Below are positions 33,130 through 39,845 of a stretch of 50,809 nucleotides of DNA, in pieces. Source of the DNA: an uncultured Bacteroidota bacterium (GTDB taxonomy: Bacteria > Bacteroidota > Bacteroidia > Flavobacteriales > Flavobacteriaceae); the NCBI GenBank assembly GCA_902526075.1, contig CABZJM010000011.1:1-50809 (forward strand), written 5' to 3'. The position numbers were made by a program, and so were the translations under genes. Positions within the stretch are counted from its first letter, which is position 1; each line of letters starts with the position of its first letter. Below the pieces are notes generated by a model. The model searched no databases. It was given only the letters and a program-made list of their open reading frames with translations, and was not told where the DNA came from.

Positions 33130-33544
33130 TAAAAATAAAATTAGAGTCGCAGTTAGTGGTTATTTTGACCCAATTCATGTAGGACATTTGGAGTATTTAA
33201 GGATGGCAAAAGAGTTAGGTGATTCTTTAGTTGTGATAGTCAATAATAATTACCAATGTAAACTAAAAAAGGGTAAGCATTTTATGGATGAAAATGACAG
33301 AGTTGAGATAGTAAAAGCATTGAGATTTGTTGATGATGTTTTTCTGTCAGTTGATAAAGATAAAACTGTTTGTAAATCTCTTGAATTAATAAATCCTGAT
33401 GTTTTTGCTAATGGAGGTGATAGGGCAACAAGTGAAGTTCCAGAAACTCCAGTTTGTAAAAAATTCAATATTAAAATGGTTGATGGACTAGGAGATAAGA
33501 TTAGAAGCTCATCATCTCTTACAGGTTTAAACGAATTAAGCTAG
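33122..33544 (+). CDS. Nucleotidyltransferase of the cytidylyltransferase-like (HxGH) superfamily
   Basis: This is a small cytosolic enzyme of 140 residues with the nucleotide-binding motif SGYFDPIHVGH (His19 and His22) and a NGGDRA loop. SSSSLTG near the end is in the place of the ISSTxIR motif of this superfamily. It probably activates a phosphorylated sugar or alcohol with CTP or ATP, similar to TagD or the RfaE C-domain, but the substrate cannot be told. The start is GTG at 33122, overlapping the SprT-like gene by 8 bases. Its TAG stop overlaps the TAG stop of the opposite-strand ABC gene within a CTAG palindrome. Confidence 0.82.
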   Translation: MSDKNKIRVAVSGYFDPIHVGHLEYLRMAKELGDSLVVIVNNNYQCKLKKGKHFMDENDRVEIVKALRFVDDVFLSVDKDKTVCKSLELINPDVFANGGDRATSEVPETPVCKKFNIKMVDGLGDKIRSSSSLTGLNELS

Positions 33545-34305
33545 CTATTGTTCAAGTACATTTTTCTAACTTTCTTGTATAAATTGGATGAATAAACAAA
33601 ATCAGTAACCGCCTGATTATCAGTCTTAAAAATATTACTTTTACTTCCATTCCACTCAAGCACTCCATTTTTTAGAAAAATAATTTTTTCTCCAATCTCC
33701 ATAACAGAATTCATATCATGGGAATTTATTATTGTGGTAATATTTAATTCTTCAGTAATTTCCTTAATTAAGTTGTCTATTACAATCGCCGTTTTTGGAT
33801 CTAATCCTGAATTTGGCTCATCACAGAATAAATAACTAGGGTTATTCACAATAGCTCTTGCTATTGCCACCCTTTTTTGCATTCCTCCGGATGCTTCACT
33901 CGGCATTTTTTTATTGCTGTTTTCTAACTCTACTCTTTTTAGCACTAAGTTTACTCTGTCAAGCATTTCATCGAAGGGCATGTTTTTGAACATTCTTAAA
34001 GGAAACATGACATTTTCTTCAATTGTCATTGAATCAAATAATGCGCTCCCTTGAAAAACAGTACCTATGCTAGATTTTAATTCCATTTTTTCATTCTCAT
34101 TCATCTGCTGAAAATTACTTTTATTAAAGATAATTCGACCCTCATCATGTGGGTGTAGACCAAGTAAACATTTTAAAAAAACAGTTTTCCCAGATCCTGT
34201 TTGTCCAATAATTAAACTTGTTTTTCCCTTTTCAAATTCACAAGAAATCCCTTTTAAGATGGGTTTATTATCAAATGATTTTTTTAGGTTTTTAACTTTT
34301 ATCAT
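33541..34305 (-). CDS. mlaF: ABC transporter ATP-binding protein, MlaF type
   Basis: The 254-residue ATPase has Walker A GQTGSGKT (34-41), a Q-loop in GTVFQGSALFDSM, the signature ASGGMQKRVAIARA, Walker B YLFCDEP and an H-loop in INSHDM. The VFQGSALFDS pattern and the MlaE-type permease next door place it in the MCE/Mla phospholipid-trafficking family, which moves phospholipids between inner and outer membranes. Its start overlaps the stop of the permease gene by one base. The substrate-binding MCE protein (MlaD) is not encoded here. Confidence 0.88.
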   Translation of the reverse strand: MIKVKNLKKSFDNKPILKGISCEFEKGKTSLIIGQTGSGKTVFLKCLLGLHPHDEGRIIFNKSNFQQMNENEKMELKSSIGTVFQGSALFDSMTIEENVMFPLRMFKNMPFDEMLDRVNLVLKRVELENSNKKMPSEASGGMQKRVAIARAIVNNPSYLFCDEPNSGLDPKTAIVIDNLIKEITEELNITTIINSHDMNSVMEIGEKIIFLKNGVLEWNGSKSNIFKTDNQAVTDFVYSSNLYKKVRKMYLNNS

Positions 34306-35042
34306 TATCCGAGAAGCATTTGTGTTATCAAAAAATTAAATACAACAATCGAAACACTAGTCCAAATAAATGATTTAGTGCTCGCTTTACCAACCTCCAG
34401 AGCACCTCCTTTCATGTAATAACCATGAAACGACGGAACTGTTGCTAAAATGAAAGCAAAAACAAAACTTTTAATAAAAGCATATGTCATATGAAATGGA
34501 ATGAAATCTGTTTGGATGCCTTCAATAAATGCACTCATAGTGCTGTAGCCTCCGTAAACACAAGCTACCATCCCACCTAACATTCCTAAAAACATTGCAA
34601 TTGAAATTAAAAATGGGTAAAGAAGCAATGCAATTACTTTTGGAAAGACCAAATAATTAATTGAATTTATCCCCATCACTTCAAGAGCATCAATCTGTTC
34701 TGTAACCCTCATAGATCCTATACTTGATGTAATAAATGAACCCACTTTTCCCGCCATTATTATTGAAATGATGGTTGGGGCAAATTCAAGAATTATAGTT
34801 TCCCTTGTTGCATATCCAACTAAGTAGTCAGGGTAGAAAGAACCTGTTGTGCTTAGTGCTAGTTGTATAGTTATTACACCTCCAATAAAAAAAGAAACAA
34901 ATGAAATTATACCCAATGAATTTACAACTGTGTCCTCTGTATCTTTTAAGATTAGATCCTTCATAACCCTCCACTTGGTGGGTTTTTGAAACATCTTTTG
35001 TAACATTAATATATATAGTCCTATGTTGTGTAAAAAAGTCAT
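34305..35042 (-). CDS. mlaE: MlaE-type ABC permease
   Basis: The 245-residue integral membrane protein has about five helices and the MlaE/YrbE hallmarks: FIGGVITIQLALS, then REIILEFAPTI-like ETIILEFAPTI, AGKVGSFITSSIGSMRVTEQ, and IDALEVMGINS followed by LVFPKVIALLL. It should pair with the adjacent ATPase to move phospholipids at the inner membrane. It starts the minus-strand pair, with 118 bases to the divergent phosphatase gene. A near-match to the -7 box with one extra base (CAAAATTTA on the plus strand, near 35061-35069) is upstream. Confidence 0.88.
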   Translation of the reverse strand: MTFLHNIGLYILMLQKMFQKPTKWRVMKDLILKDTEDTVVNSLGIISFVSFFIGGVITIQLALSTTGSFYPDYLVGYATRETIILEFAPTIISIIMAGKVGSFITSSIGSMRVTEQIDALEVMGINSINYLVFPKVIALLLYPFLISIAMFLGMLGGMVACVYGGYSTMSAFIEGIQTDFIPFHMTYAFIKSFVFAFILATVPSFHGYYMKGGALEVGKASTKSFIWTSVSIVVFNFLITQMLLG

Positions 35043-35106
35043 TTTTCTTCTTTGGATAACAAAATTTAATTTACAATAAATATTAACAAAATATATTATA
35101 AATCGC

Positions 35107-35114
35107 TATTTTTG
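35107..35114 (+). promoter_or_regulatory. -7 promoter element of the phosphatase-like gene
   Basis: TATTTTTG fits TAnnTTTG and lies 46 bases before the ATG at 35161. No TTG -33 element is evident at the normal spacing. Confidence 0.4.
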
Positions 35115-35160
35115 GGGACATTAAAATCAATGTAAAATTATAATAATTAATTAACTACTA

Positions 35161-36510
35161 ATGATAAAACGGTTTTGTACTTATGTCCTATTGGTTTTTT
35201 GCTTTCACACAAATGCTCAATTTCATTCACATAGTCATAATCACAAGCACGATGGTTTACACCATTGGGAGATTCCAAGTAAAGATCCGGATAGAATTAT
35301 TTTAACATTTAAAGGGGATCCCGCAACAAAAAGAGCTGTAACTTGGAGAACCGATTCATCGGTTAAAAAAGCTAAAGCTGAGATAGCAGTTGCTGCTGTA
35401 AATTCAAGTTTTGTTGAAGAAGCTACAACTTATTTTGCAACCACTGAAGAATTTGATTTAGGTATTTATAAATCAAATAAATCTTTGATTGTTAACTATC
35501 ACAGTGTAGTATTTGAAAACTTAAGCCCAAATACGCTCTATGCATACAGAGTTGGAAATGACGAAAATTGGTCTGAGTGGATTCAGTTCAAAACTGCTAA
35601 TGATAATTACAGCCCTACCCAATTTGTATACTTTGGAGATGCACAAAATGATATTTTAAATCACTGGTCAAGGGTTATCAGAATGGCTTATCAAACTGCT
35701 CCAAATGCATCATTTGTAATTCATGCTGGAGACTTGGTAGATTCCGCACATAAAGACAATGAGTGGGCACAATGGTTCAAAGCTGGTGGTTTCATTCACA
35801 GCCAATGGACTGCAATTCCGGTTGTCGGTAATCATGAATTTCAAAGATTTGACGGATACGAAGGCTCATTACCTAGAAGATTATCGATCCAGTGGAGGCC
35901 GCAATTCACACTTCCAGTTGAAGATAATTTAGACAGTATACTTCATGAAACTGTTTACACAGTTGAATATCAAGATATACTTATTCTTGTGCTAAATTCA
36001 ACGGGTCATCTTGAAAAGCAAACTGATTATATCAAACAAAAGTTGAGCAATACAGATGCAAAATGGAAGATAGTTACCAATCACCATTCTGTCTTTTCAC
36101 CCGCAGAAGGTAGAGATTTCGAATATGCAAGGAAAGTATGGAAGCCATTATTTGAAAAGTACGGGGTTGATCTTGTTCTAAATGGTCATGATCACACATA
36201 TGCTAGAGGACATGTGCCTGTAAAATCTCAAAATATTGATCAATCTGGAAGATTTAAAACTTTATATGTTACATCTGTAAGCGGTCCTAAACAATATAAA
36301 GTGGATAAAGAGAGTATTAAAAATTATGGTCTTGATGGATATAAATCCGATAAAATTGGAGAACAAACTCAGTTTTTTCAAGTAATTAATGTAGAGAACA
36401 ATAAATTAATTTATAGTGCATATACCGCTGTTGGAAAACTGTATGACAAAGCAATCATTTCAAAAGATTTTTTAACCGGAGAAAAAACCATTTCAAATTC
36501 AATTAAATAA
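35161..36510 (+). CDS. Secreted purple-acid-phosphatase-like metallophosphoesterase
   Basis: The 449-residue protein has a signal peptide cleaved near HTNAQ (residue 20), then a histidine-rich segment (eight His among residues 22-35). A fibronectin-like N-terminal domain of purple acid phosphatases follows (about 43-145). The catalytic domain keeps the metal ligands: Asp160 in YFGDAQ, Asp191 in HAGDLVD, Asn224/His225 in GNHE, His307/308 in TNHHS, and His342/His344 in GHDHTYAR. It should hydrolyse phosphomonoesters outside the cytoplasm and could serve phosphate scavenging. It appears to be transcribed alone. Confidence 0.9.
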   Translation: MIKRFCTYVLLVFCFHTNAQFHSHSHNHKHDGLHHWEIPSKDPDRIILTFKGDPATKRAVTWRTDSSVKKAKAEIAVAAVNSSFVEEATTYFATTEEFDLGIYKSNKSLIVNYHSVVFENLSPNTLYAYRVGNDENWSEWIQFKTANDNYSPTQFVYFGDAQNDILNHWSRVIRMAYQTAPNASFVIHAGDLVDSAHKDNEWAQWFKAGGFIHSQWTAIPVVGNHEFQRFDGYEGSLPRRLSIQWRPQFTLPVEDNLDSILHETVYTVEYQDILILVLNSTGHLEKQTDYIKQKLSNTDAKWKIVTNHHSVFSPAEGRDFEYARKVWKPLFEKYGVDLVLNGHDHTYARGHVPVKSQNIDQSGRFKTLYVTSVSGPKQYKVDKESIKNYGLDGYKSDKIGEQTQFFQVINVENNKLIYSAYTAVGKLYDKAIISKDFLTGEKTISNSIK

Positions 36511-36527
36511 ACCGAAAAAGTAAAGTT

Positions 36528-37148
36528 TTAATTTTGATTAATATCGGAGTTAAGTTTATTTACATAATACAATATGCTTTCTTTTCCAATATATTTTGTG
36601 CTTGAGGTAAGAAATATTTTAGGTAGAAACTCCCAGTTTTCAAGAATTACTTTCTTGTAATTATTTACCTTATTTTCGATACCATCTTTAGGGTTCCCGT
36701 CCTGTTTTAATTTATCGATTTTTGTAAAAACAATTGAGAAAGCGATATTATTTAATGTCAACCATCGCATAAATTCAATATCAATCTTTTGTGCTTCATG
36801 TCTAACATCAACTAAAATAAAAGCAGATACTAGTTGGTTTCTATTCAAAAAATAATTTGTAATTAGTTTTTGAAAAATTTTCTTTTCTGATTTTGAAGCT
36901 TTAGCATACCCATAGCCAGGAAGATCTACAAGGTGCCAAGAGGAATCAATTAAGAAGTGATTAATTAATCTTGTTTTCCCTGGTTTTGAGGAGGTTTTTG
37001 CTAGTTTTTTATTATTAGTCAACATATTTATCAATGATGACTTGCCTACATTACTTCTGCCAATAAAAGCATACTCTGGCAAATTACTTTTTGGGCAATC
37101 TTTAGCATTCTGATTGCTAATTACAAATTTTGCACTTTTAATATTCAT
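36528..37148 (-). CDS. engB: Ribosome biogenesis GTPase EngB (YihA/YsxC)
   Basis: This is a single-domain GTPase of 206 residues that is needed for large-subunit assembly in many bacteria. The G1 loop GRSNVGKS is at 30-37, G2 is in PGKTRLINHF, G3 is DLPGYGYAKAS, G4 is TKIDKL and G5 is LTSS near the C-terminus. Length and motif order match EngB. Its ATG overlaps the stop of the upstream hydrolase gene by one base, so the two are co-transcribed. Confidence 0.95.
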   Translation of the reverse strand: MNIKSAKFVISNQNAKDCPKSNLPEYAFIGRSNVGKSSLINMLTNNKKLAKTSSKPGKTRLINHFLIDSSWHLVDLPGYGYAKASKSEKKIFQKLITNYFLNRNQLVSAFILVDVRHEAQKIDIEFMRWLTLNNIAFSIVFTKIDKLKQDGNPKDGIENKVNNYKKVILENWEFLPKIFLTSSTKYIGKESILYYVNKLNSDINQN

Positions 37149-37915
37149 TACTTATAGACAATTTTTGAAGAAAGCCAATCAATAAGTAATGCATTAAACT
37201 GATTTGGGTGCTCCATCATAGGTGCATGGCCACATTTGTCAATCCAAAAAAGATCTGAATCAGGAAGGAGCTTATGAAATTCATCAGCAACTTCAGGTGG
37301 TGTTACATTATCATTTTTTCCCCAAATTATACACGTTGGAAGCTTCATTTTTGGCAAATCATCAGCCATATTATGTCTAATTGCACTTTTAGCCATTGCT
37401 AATATTTTAATCAACTTATATCTGTCATTAACAGTTTCATAAACCTCGTCAACAAGTTCTTTGGTTGCGGTTTTTGGACTATAAAATACTTCTTCGACTT
37501 TTTTCTTGATTACATTGTAATCACCTCTTTTAGTGTATCCGCTTCCCATACCTTTTTCATATAGTCCCGAGCTTCCCGTTAAAATTAAACCTTTGGCTTT
37601 GTTGAAGAGTTTGGTGTAATAAAGCCCAATATGACCACCTAAAGAATTACCCATTAAAACAAATTCTTTAAGTTTTTTATGAATTATAAATCTGTCTAAA
37701 AACTTTGCTAATTCTTTGACAGAAGTCTTAAGTATAGGTAGATCGTAAATTGGAAGTACAGGCATTATGACTTTAAAATCTCTTTGTCTAAAAAAATCCG
37801 TAATATGATTAAAATTACTTAGGTTACCCATAAGACCGTGAAGGATAATAATTGGGAAACCTTCACCTTCTTCAATGTATTTATAGCCGTTTTCTTCTAT
37901 AAGATTGAAATCCAT
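37148..37915 (-). CDS. Alpha/beta-fold hydrolase
   Basis: The 255-residue protein has the alpha/beta-hydrolase layout: an HGLMGNLSNF oxyanion turn near residues 25-34, the nucleophile elbow GNSLGGH (Ser at about 93), an acid in WGKNDNVTP and the catalytic His in CGHAPMMEHP. It has no signal peptide. The substrate is unknown; the C-C hydrolase or esterase type is possible. It is upstream of engB in a two-gene unit. Two -7-like boxes lie within 35 bases of its start. Confidence 0.87.
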   Translation of the reverse strand: MDFNLIEENGYKYIEEGEGFPIIILHGLMGNLSNFNHITDFFRQRDFKVIMPVLPIYDLPILKTSVKELAKFLDRFIIHKKLKEFVLMGNSLGGHIGLYYTKLFNKAKGLILTGSSGLYEKGMGSGYTKRGDYNVIKKKVEEVFYSPKTATKELVDEVYETVNDRYKLIKILAMAKSAIRHNMADDLPKMKLPTCIIWGKNDNVTPPEVADEFHKLLPDSDLFWIDKCGHAPMMEHPNQFNALLIDWLSSKIVYK

Positions 37916-37930
37916 TTCCTGACTTTAAAT

Positions 37931-37963
37931 CAAAATTAATCAAATTTATTCAGAAACACTCAA
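37931..37963 (-). promoter_or_regulatory. Probable promoter of the hydrolase-engB unit
   Basis: On the minus strand, TAATTTTG (37938 to 37931) fits the -7 consensus, with a TTG (37963 to 37961) 22 bases upstream. A second -7 match, TAAATTTG (37948 to 37941), lies ten bases further up. Either is 16-33 bases from the ATG. Confidence 0.5.
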
Positions 37964-38014
37964 TTAACACGATTGATTAACAATTAATGAACAATATGTG
38001 TTGATTAATTATAA

Positions 38015-38022
38015 TATATTTG
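38015..38022 (+). promoter_or_regulatory. Possible distal -7 element upstream of mraZ
   Basis: TATATTTG matches TAnnTTTG but has no correctly spaced TTG. It lies 153 bases before mraZ and could be a second, unregulated promoter, or chance in AT-rich DNA. Confidence 0.3.
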
Positions 38023-38108
38023 TAACCACCTGTATATCAAGTATTTAAGCACTAATTTTCTATTTTTTAAATCATAAAAATTGCTTAATCTTTAATTTTA
38101 TTAACAAT

Positions 38109-38138
38109 GTGGTAAAATGTGGTAAAATGTGGTAAATT
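38109..38138 (+). repeat. Three tandem 10-bp direct repeats: candidate MraZ operator
   Basis: The unit GTGGTAAAAT occurs three times head to tail without spacer (the third ends ATT instead of AAT). Ten-base phasing places each unit on the same face of the helix. MraZ proteins are known to bind several short direct repeats with about 10-base spacing upstream of their own gene in E. coli and in mollicutes, where the core is AAAGTG-like. The repeats end 6 bases before the -7 element at 38145 and cover the -33 position, so binding would block the promoter. Assignment to MraZ is inference. Confidence 0.72.
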
Positions 38139-38144
38139 TTTTAT

Positions 38145-38152
38145 TAAATTTG
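38145..38152 (+). promoter_or_regulatory. -7 promoter element of mraZ and the dcw cluster
   Basis: TAAATTTG is a perfect TAnnTTTG match 23 bases before the mraZ start. The expected -33 position falls inside the triple repeat and has no TTG, which would fit a promoter governed by the repeat-binding protein. Confidence 0.6.
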
Positions 38153-38175
38153 AGATTACATAACTGAGAAGGATT

Positions 38176-38631
38176 TTGAATTATTTAATTGGAACATACG
38201 AGTGTAAAATTGATGTCAAGGGAAGGCTTTTAATTCCCTCTGCATTTAAAAAACAGCTTGCACCTGTTATTCCAAAAGGTTTTGTTTTAAAAAGAGCCGT
38301 GTTTCAAAATTGTCTAGAGTTGTATCCTTTAGATCAATGGGAAGAGTTAATAAAAAAGGTAAACTCACTTAATAGGTTTAAGAAGAAGAACAATGATTTT
38401 ATAAGAAGGTTTACAGCAGGCGTAAAATTTATTGAACTAGATGGCAATGGACGGTTATTGATACCTAAAGATTTGATAGAAATTTCAAATATTAATAGGG
38501 AGGTTACTCTCTCAACTTCTGTTAACATAATCGAAATATGGGATAAATCCAGTTATGAAAAAGCAATTGCAGATTCTAGAGATGATTTTGCCCAACTGGC
38601 TGAGGATGTAATGGGTGGCGATGAAGAGTGA
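38176..38631 (+). CDS. mraZ: Transcriptional regulator MraZ
   Basis: The 151-residue protein has two AbrB-like (SpoVT-AbrB/MraZ) repeats. The first is GTYECKIDVKGRLLIPSAFK and the second FIELDGNGRLLIPKDLIE. MraZ forms a ring that binds repeated DNA sites and controls the dcw operon, usually including its own gene. The start is TTG at 38176, preceded by AAGGA at 38169-38173; this yields the expected N-terminus just before the first repeat. It is the first gene of the dcw cluster and overlaps rsmH at its 3' end. Confidence 0.94.
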   Translation: MNYLIGTYECKIDVKGRLLIPSAFKKQLAPVIPKGFVLKRAVFQNCLELYPLDQWEELIKKVNSLNRFKKKNNDFIRRFTAGVKFIELDGNGRLLIPKDLIEISNINREVTLSTSVNIIEIWDKSSYEKAIADSRDDFAQLAEDVMGGDEE

Positions 38632-39523
38632 TTATCATTTACCTGTATTGCTAAAAGAGTCGATTAATGGTTTAAAAATAGATGATGGAGGAATATATGT
38701 TGATGCAACCTTTGGGGGAGGCGGTCATAGTTTAGAAATATTAAAAAGTCTTTCCAAAAAAGGAAGATTAGTTTCTTTTGATCAGGATCCAGATTCGATA
38801 AATAATTCTTATGATGAAAGTAATTTTTATTTCGTTAATGAAAATTTTAAATACATGAAGAGGTTTTTAAAAAATTTAGGTTTTTCAAAAGTTAACGGTA
38901 TACTAGCTGACCTTGGAGTTTCTTCTTTTCAAATTAATACTCCTGCTCGAGGGTTTTCTTACCGATATGATGCAGCACTTGATATGAGGATGAATAAGAA
39001 TAATACACTTGATGCGATGAAAGTCATAAACACCTATAACCATGAAAATCTTAGTAAAATTTTATTTGAATATGGAGAAATAAAAAACTCAAAAAAAATA
39101 TCAGAAGAAATTATTAAAGCTAGAACGTCAAATAAAATAAATACAACATTTGATTTGAATAAGATACTAAAGCCACTTTACCCTGAGAGGTATTTAAATA
39201 AAAACCTTTCTAGAATTTATCAAGCCATTAGAATTGAGGTTAATAAAGAACTTGATGTCCTTAAGTCATTTTTAGAACAGACAAGCGAATTATTATTACC
39301 TGGCGGCAGATTATGTGTTATTTCATACCATTCCTTAGAGGACAGAATGGTAAAAAGATATATAACTAATGGAAATTTTTCAACAACTGCTGAAAAAGAT
39401 CTATACGGAAACTTATCAGTACCCTTTAAAAAAATTGGAAAAATGATTAAACCATCTGCTGAAGAGTTAAAAGAAAATATTAGGTCAAGAAGTGCAAAAT
39501 TGAGAATAGCCGAGAAAATTTAA
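38621..39523 (+). CDS. rsmH: 16S rRNA (cytosine1402-N4)-methyltransferase
   Basis: RsmH (MraW) methylates N4 of C1402 in 16S rRNA. The 300-residue protein begins with YHLPVLLKESINGL, the SAM-binding loop VDATFGGGGHS, and later DLGVSSFQI, ARGFSYRYDAALDMRM, RIYQAIRIEVNKEL and ISYHSLEDRMVK, all diagnostic. I prefer ATG at 38621; a GTG two codons upstream at 38615 is in frame. It overlaps mraZ by 11 bases. Length is normal. Confidence 0.95.
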   Translation: MKSDYHLPVLLKESINGLKIDDGGIYVDATFGGGGHSLEILKSLSKKGRLVSFDQDPDSINNSYDESNFYFVNENFKYMKRFLKNLGFSKVNGILADLGVSSFQINTPARGFSYRYDAALDMRMNKNNTLDAMKVINTYNHENLSKILFEYGEIKNSKKISEEIIKARTSNKINTTFDLNKILKPLYPERYLNKNLSRIYQAIRIEVNKELDVLKSFLEQTSELLLPGGRLCVISYHSLEDRMVKRYITNGNFSTTAEKDLYGNLSVPFKKIGKMIKPSAEELKENIRSRSAKLRIAEKI

Positions 39524-39527
39524 TTAA

Positions 39528-39845
39528 ATGAAGAATAAGCTATTTAATATCATGAGAGGGTCCTTTTTAGTTGATCAAAAATCAGCTTCAAATTGGATTT
39601 ATATTTTCCTTTTTCTAATTCTTTCATTGGTTATGATATCATCCTCTCATTCCGTCGACCAGAAGGTCTATAAAATAGCATCATTAAATGAAGAAATTAA
39701 ATCTCTGAGATCTGAATTCGTAGATACAAGAACAAGATTGATGATTTACAAAATGGAATCATCAGTAAAAAATAGATTATCTGAGCAAGGAATAAAATCA
39801 TCAAAAACTCCTCCAGTTAAAATTGTAATAAATGTCAATAACTAA
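39528..39845 (+). CDS. ftsL: FtsL-like division protein
   Basis: The 105-residue bitopic membrane protein has a short cytoplasmic part with a conserved GSFLVDQKS stretch, one membrane helix at about 22-42 and a coiled coil from about 46 to 85. This architecture, and its place between rsmH and ftsI, identify it as the Bacteroidota FtsL equivalent. With FtsB and FtsQ it activates FtsWI at the septum. Primary sequence is weakly conserved, so the call depends on position and shape. It overlaps ftsI by 14 bases. Confidence 0.8.
   Translation: MKNKLFNIMRGSFLVDQKSASNWIYIFLFLILSLVMISSSHSVDQKVYKIASLNEEIKSLRSEFVDTRTRLMIYKMESSVKNRLSEQGIKSSKTPPVKIVINVNN

Noticed and set aside
38109-38138. CRISPR-like or microsatellite repeat
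   Set aside because: There are only three 10-base units with no spacers and no cas genes. Position over the mraZ promoter explains it better as an operator.
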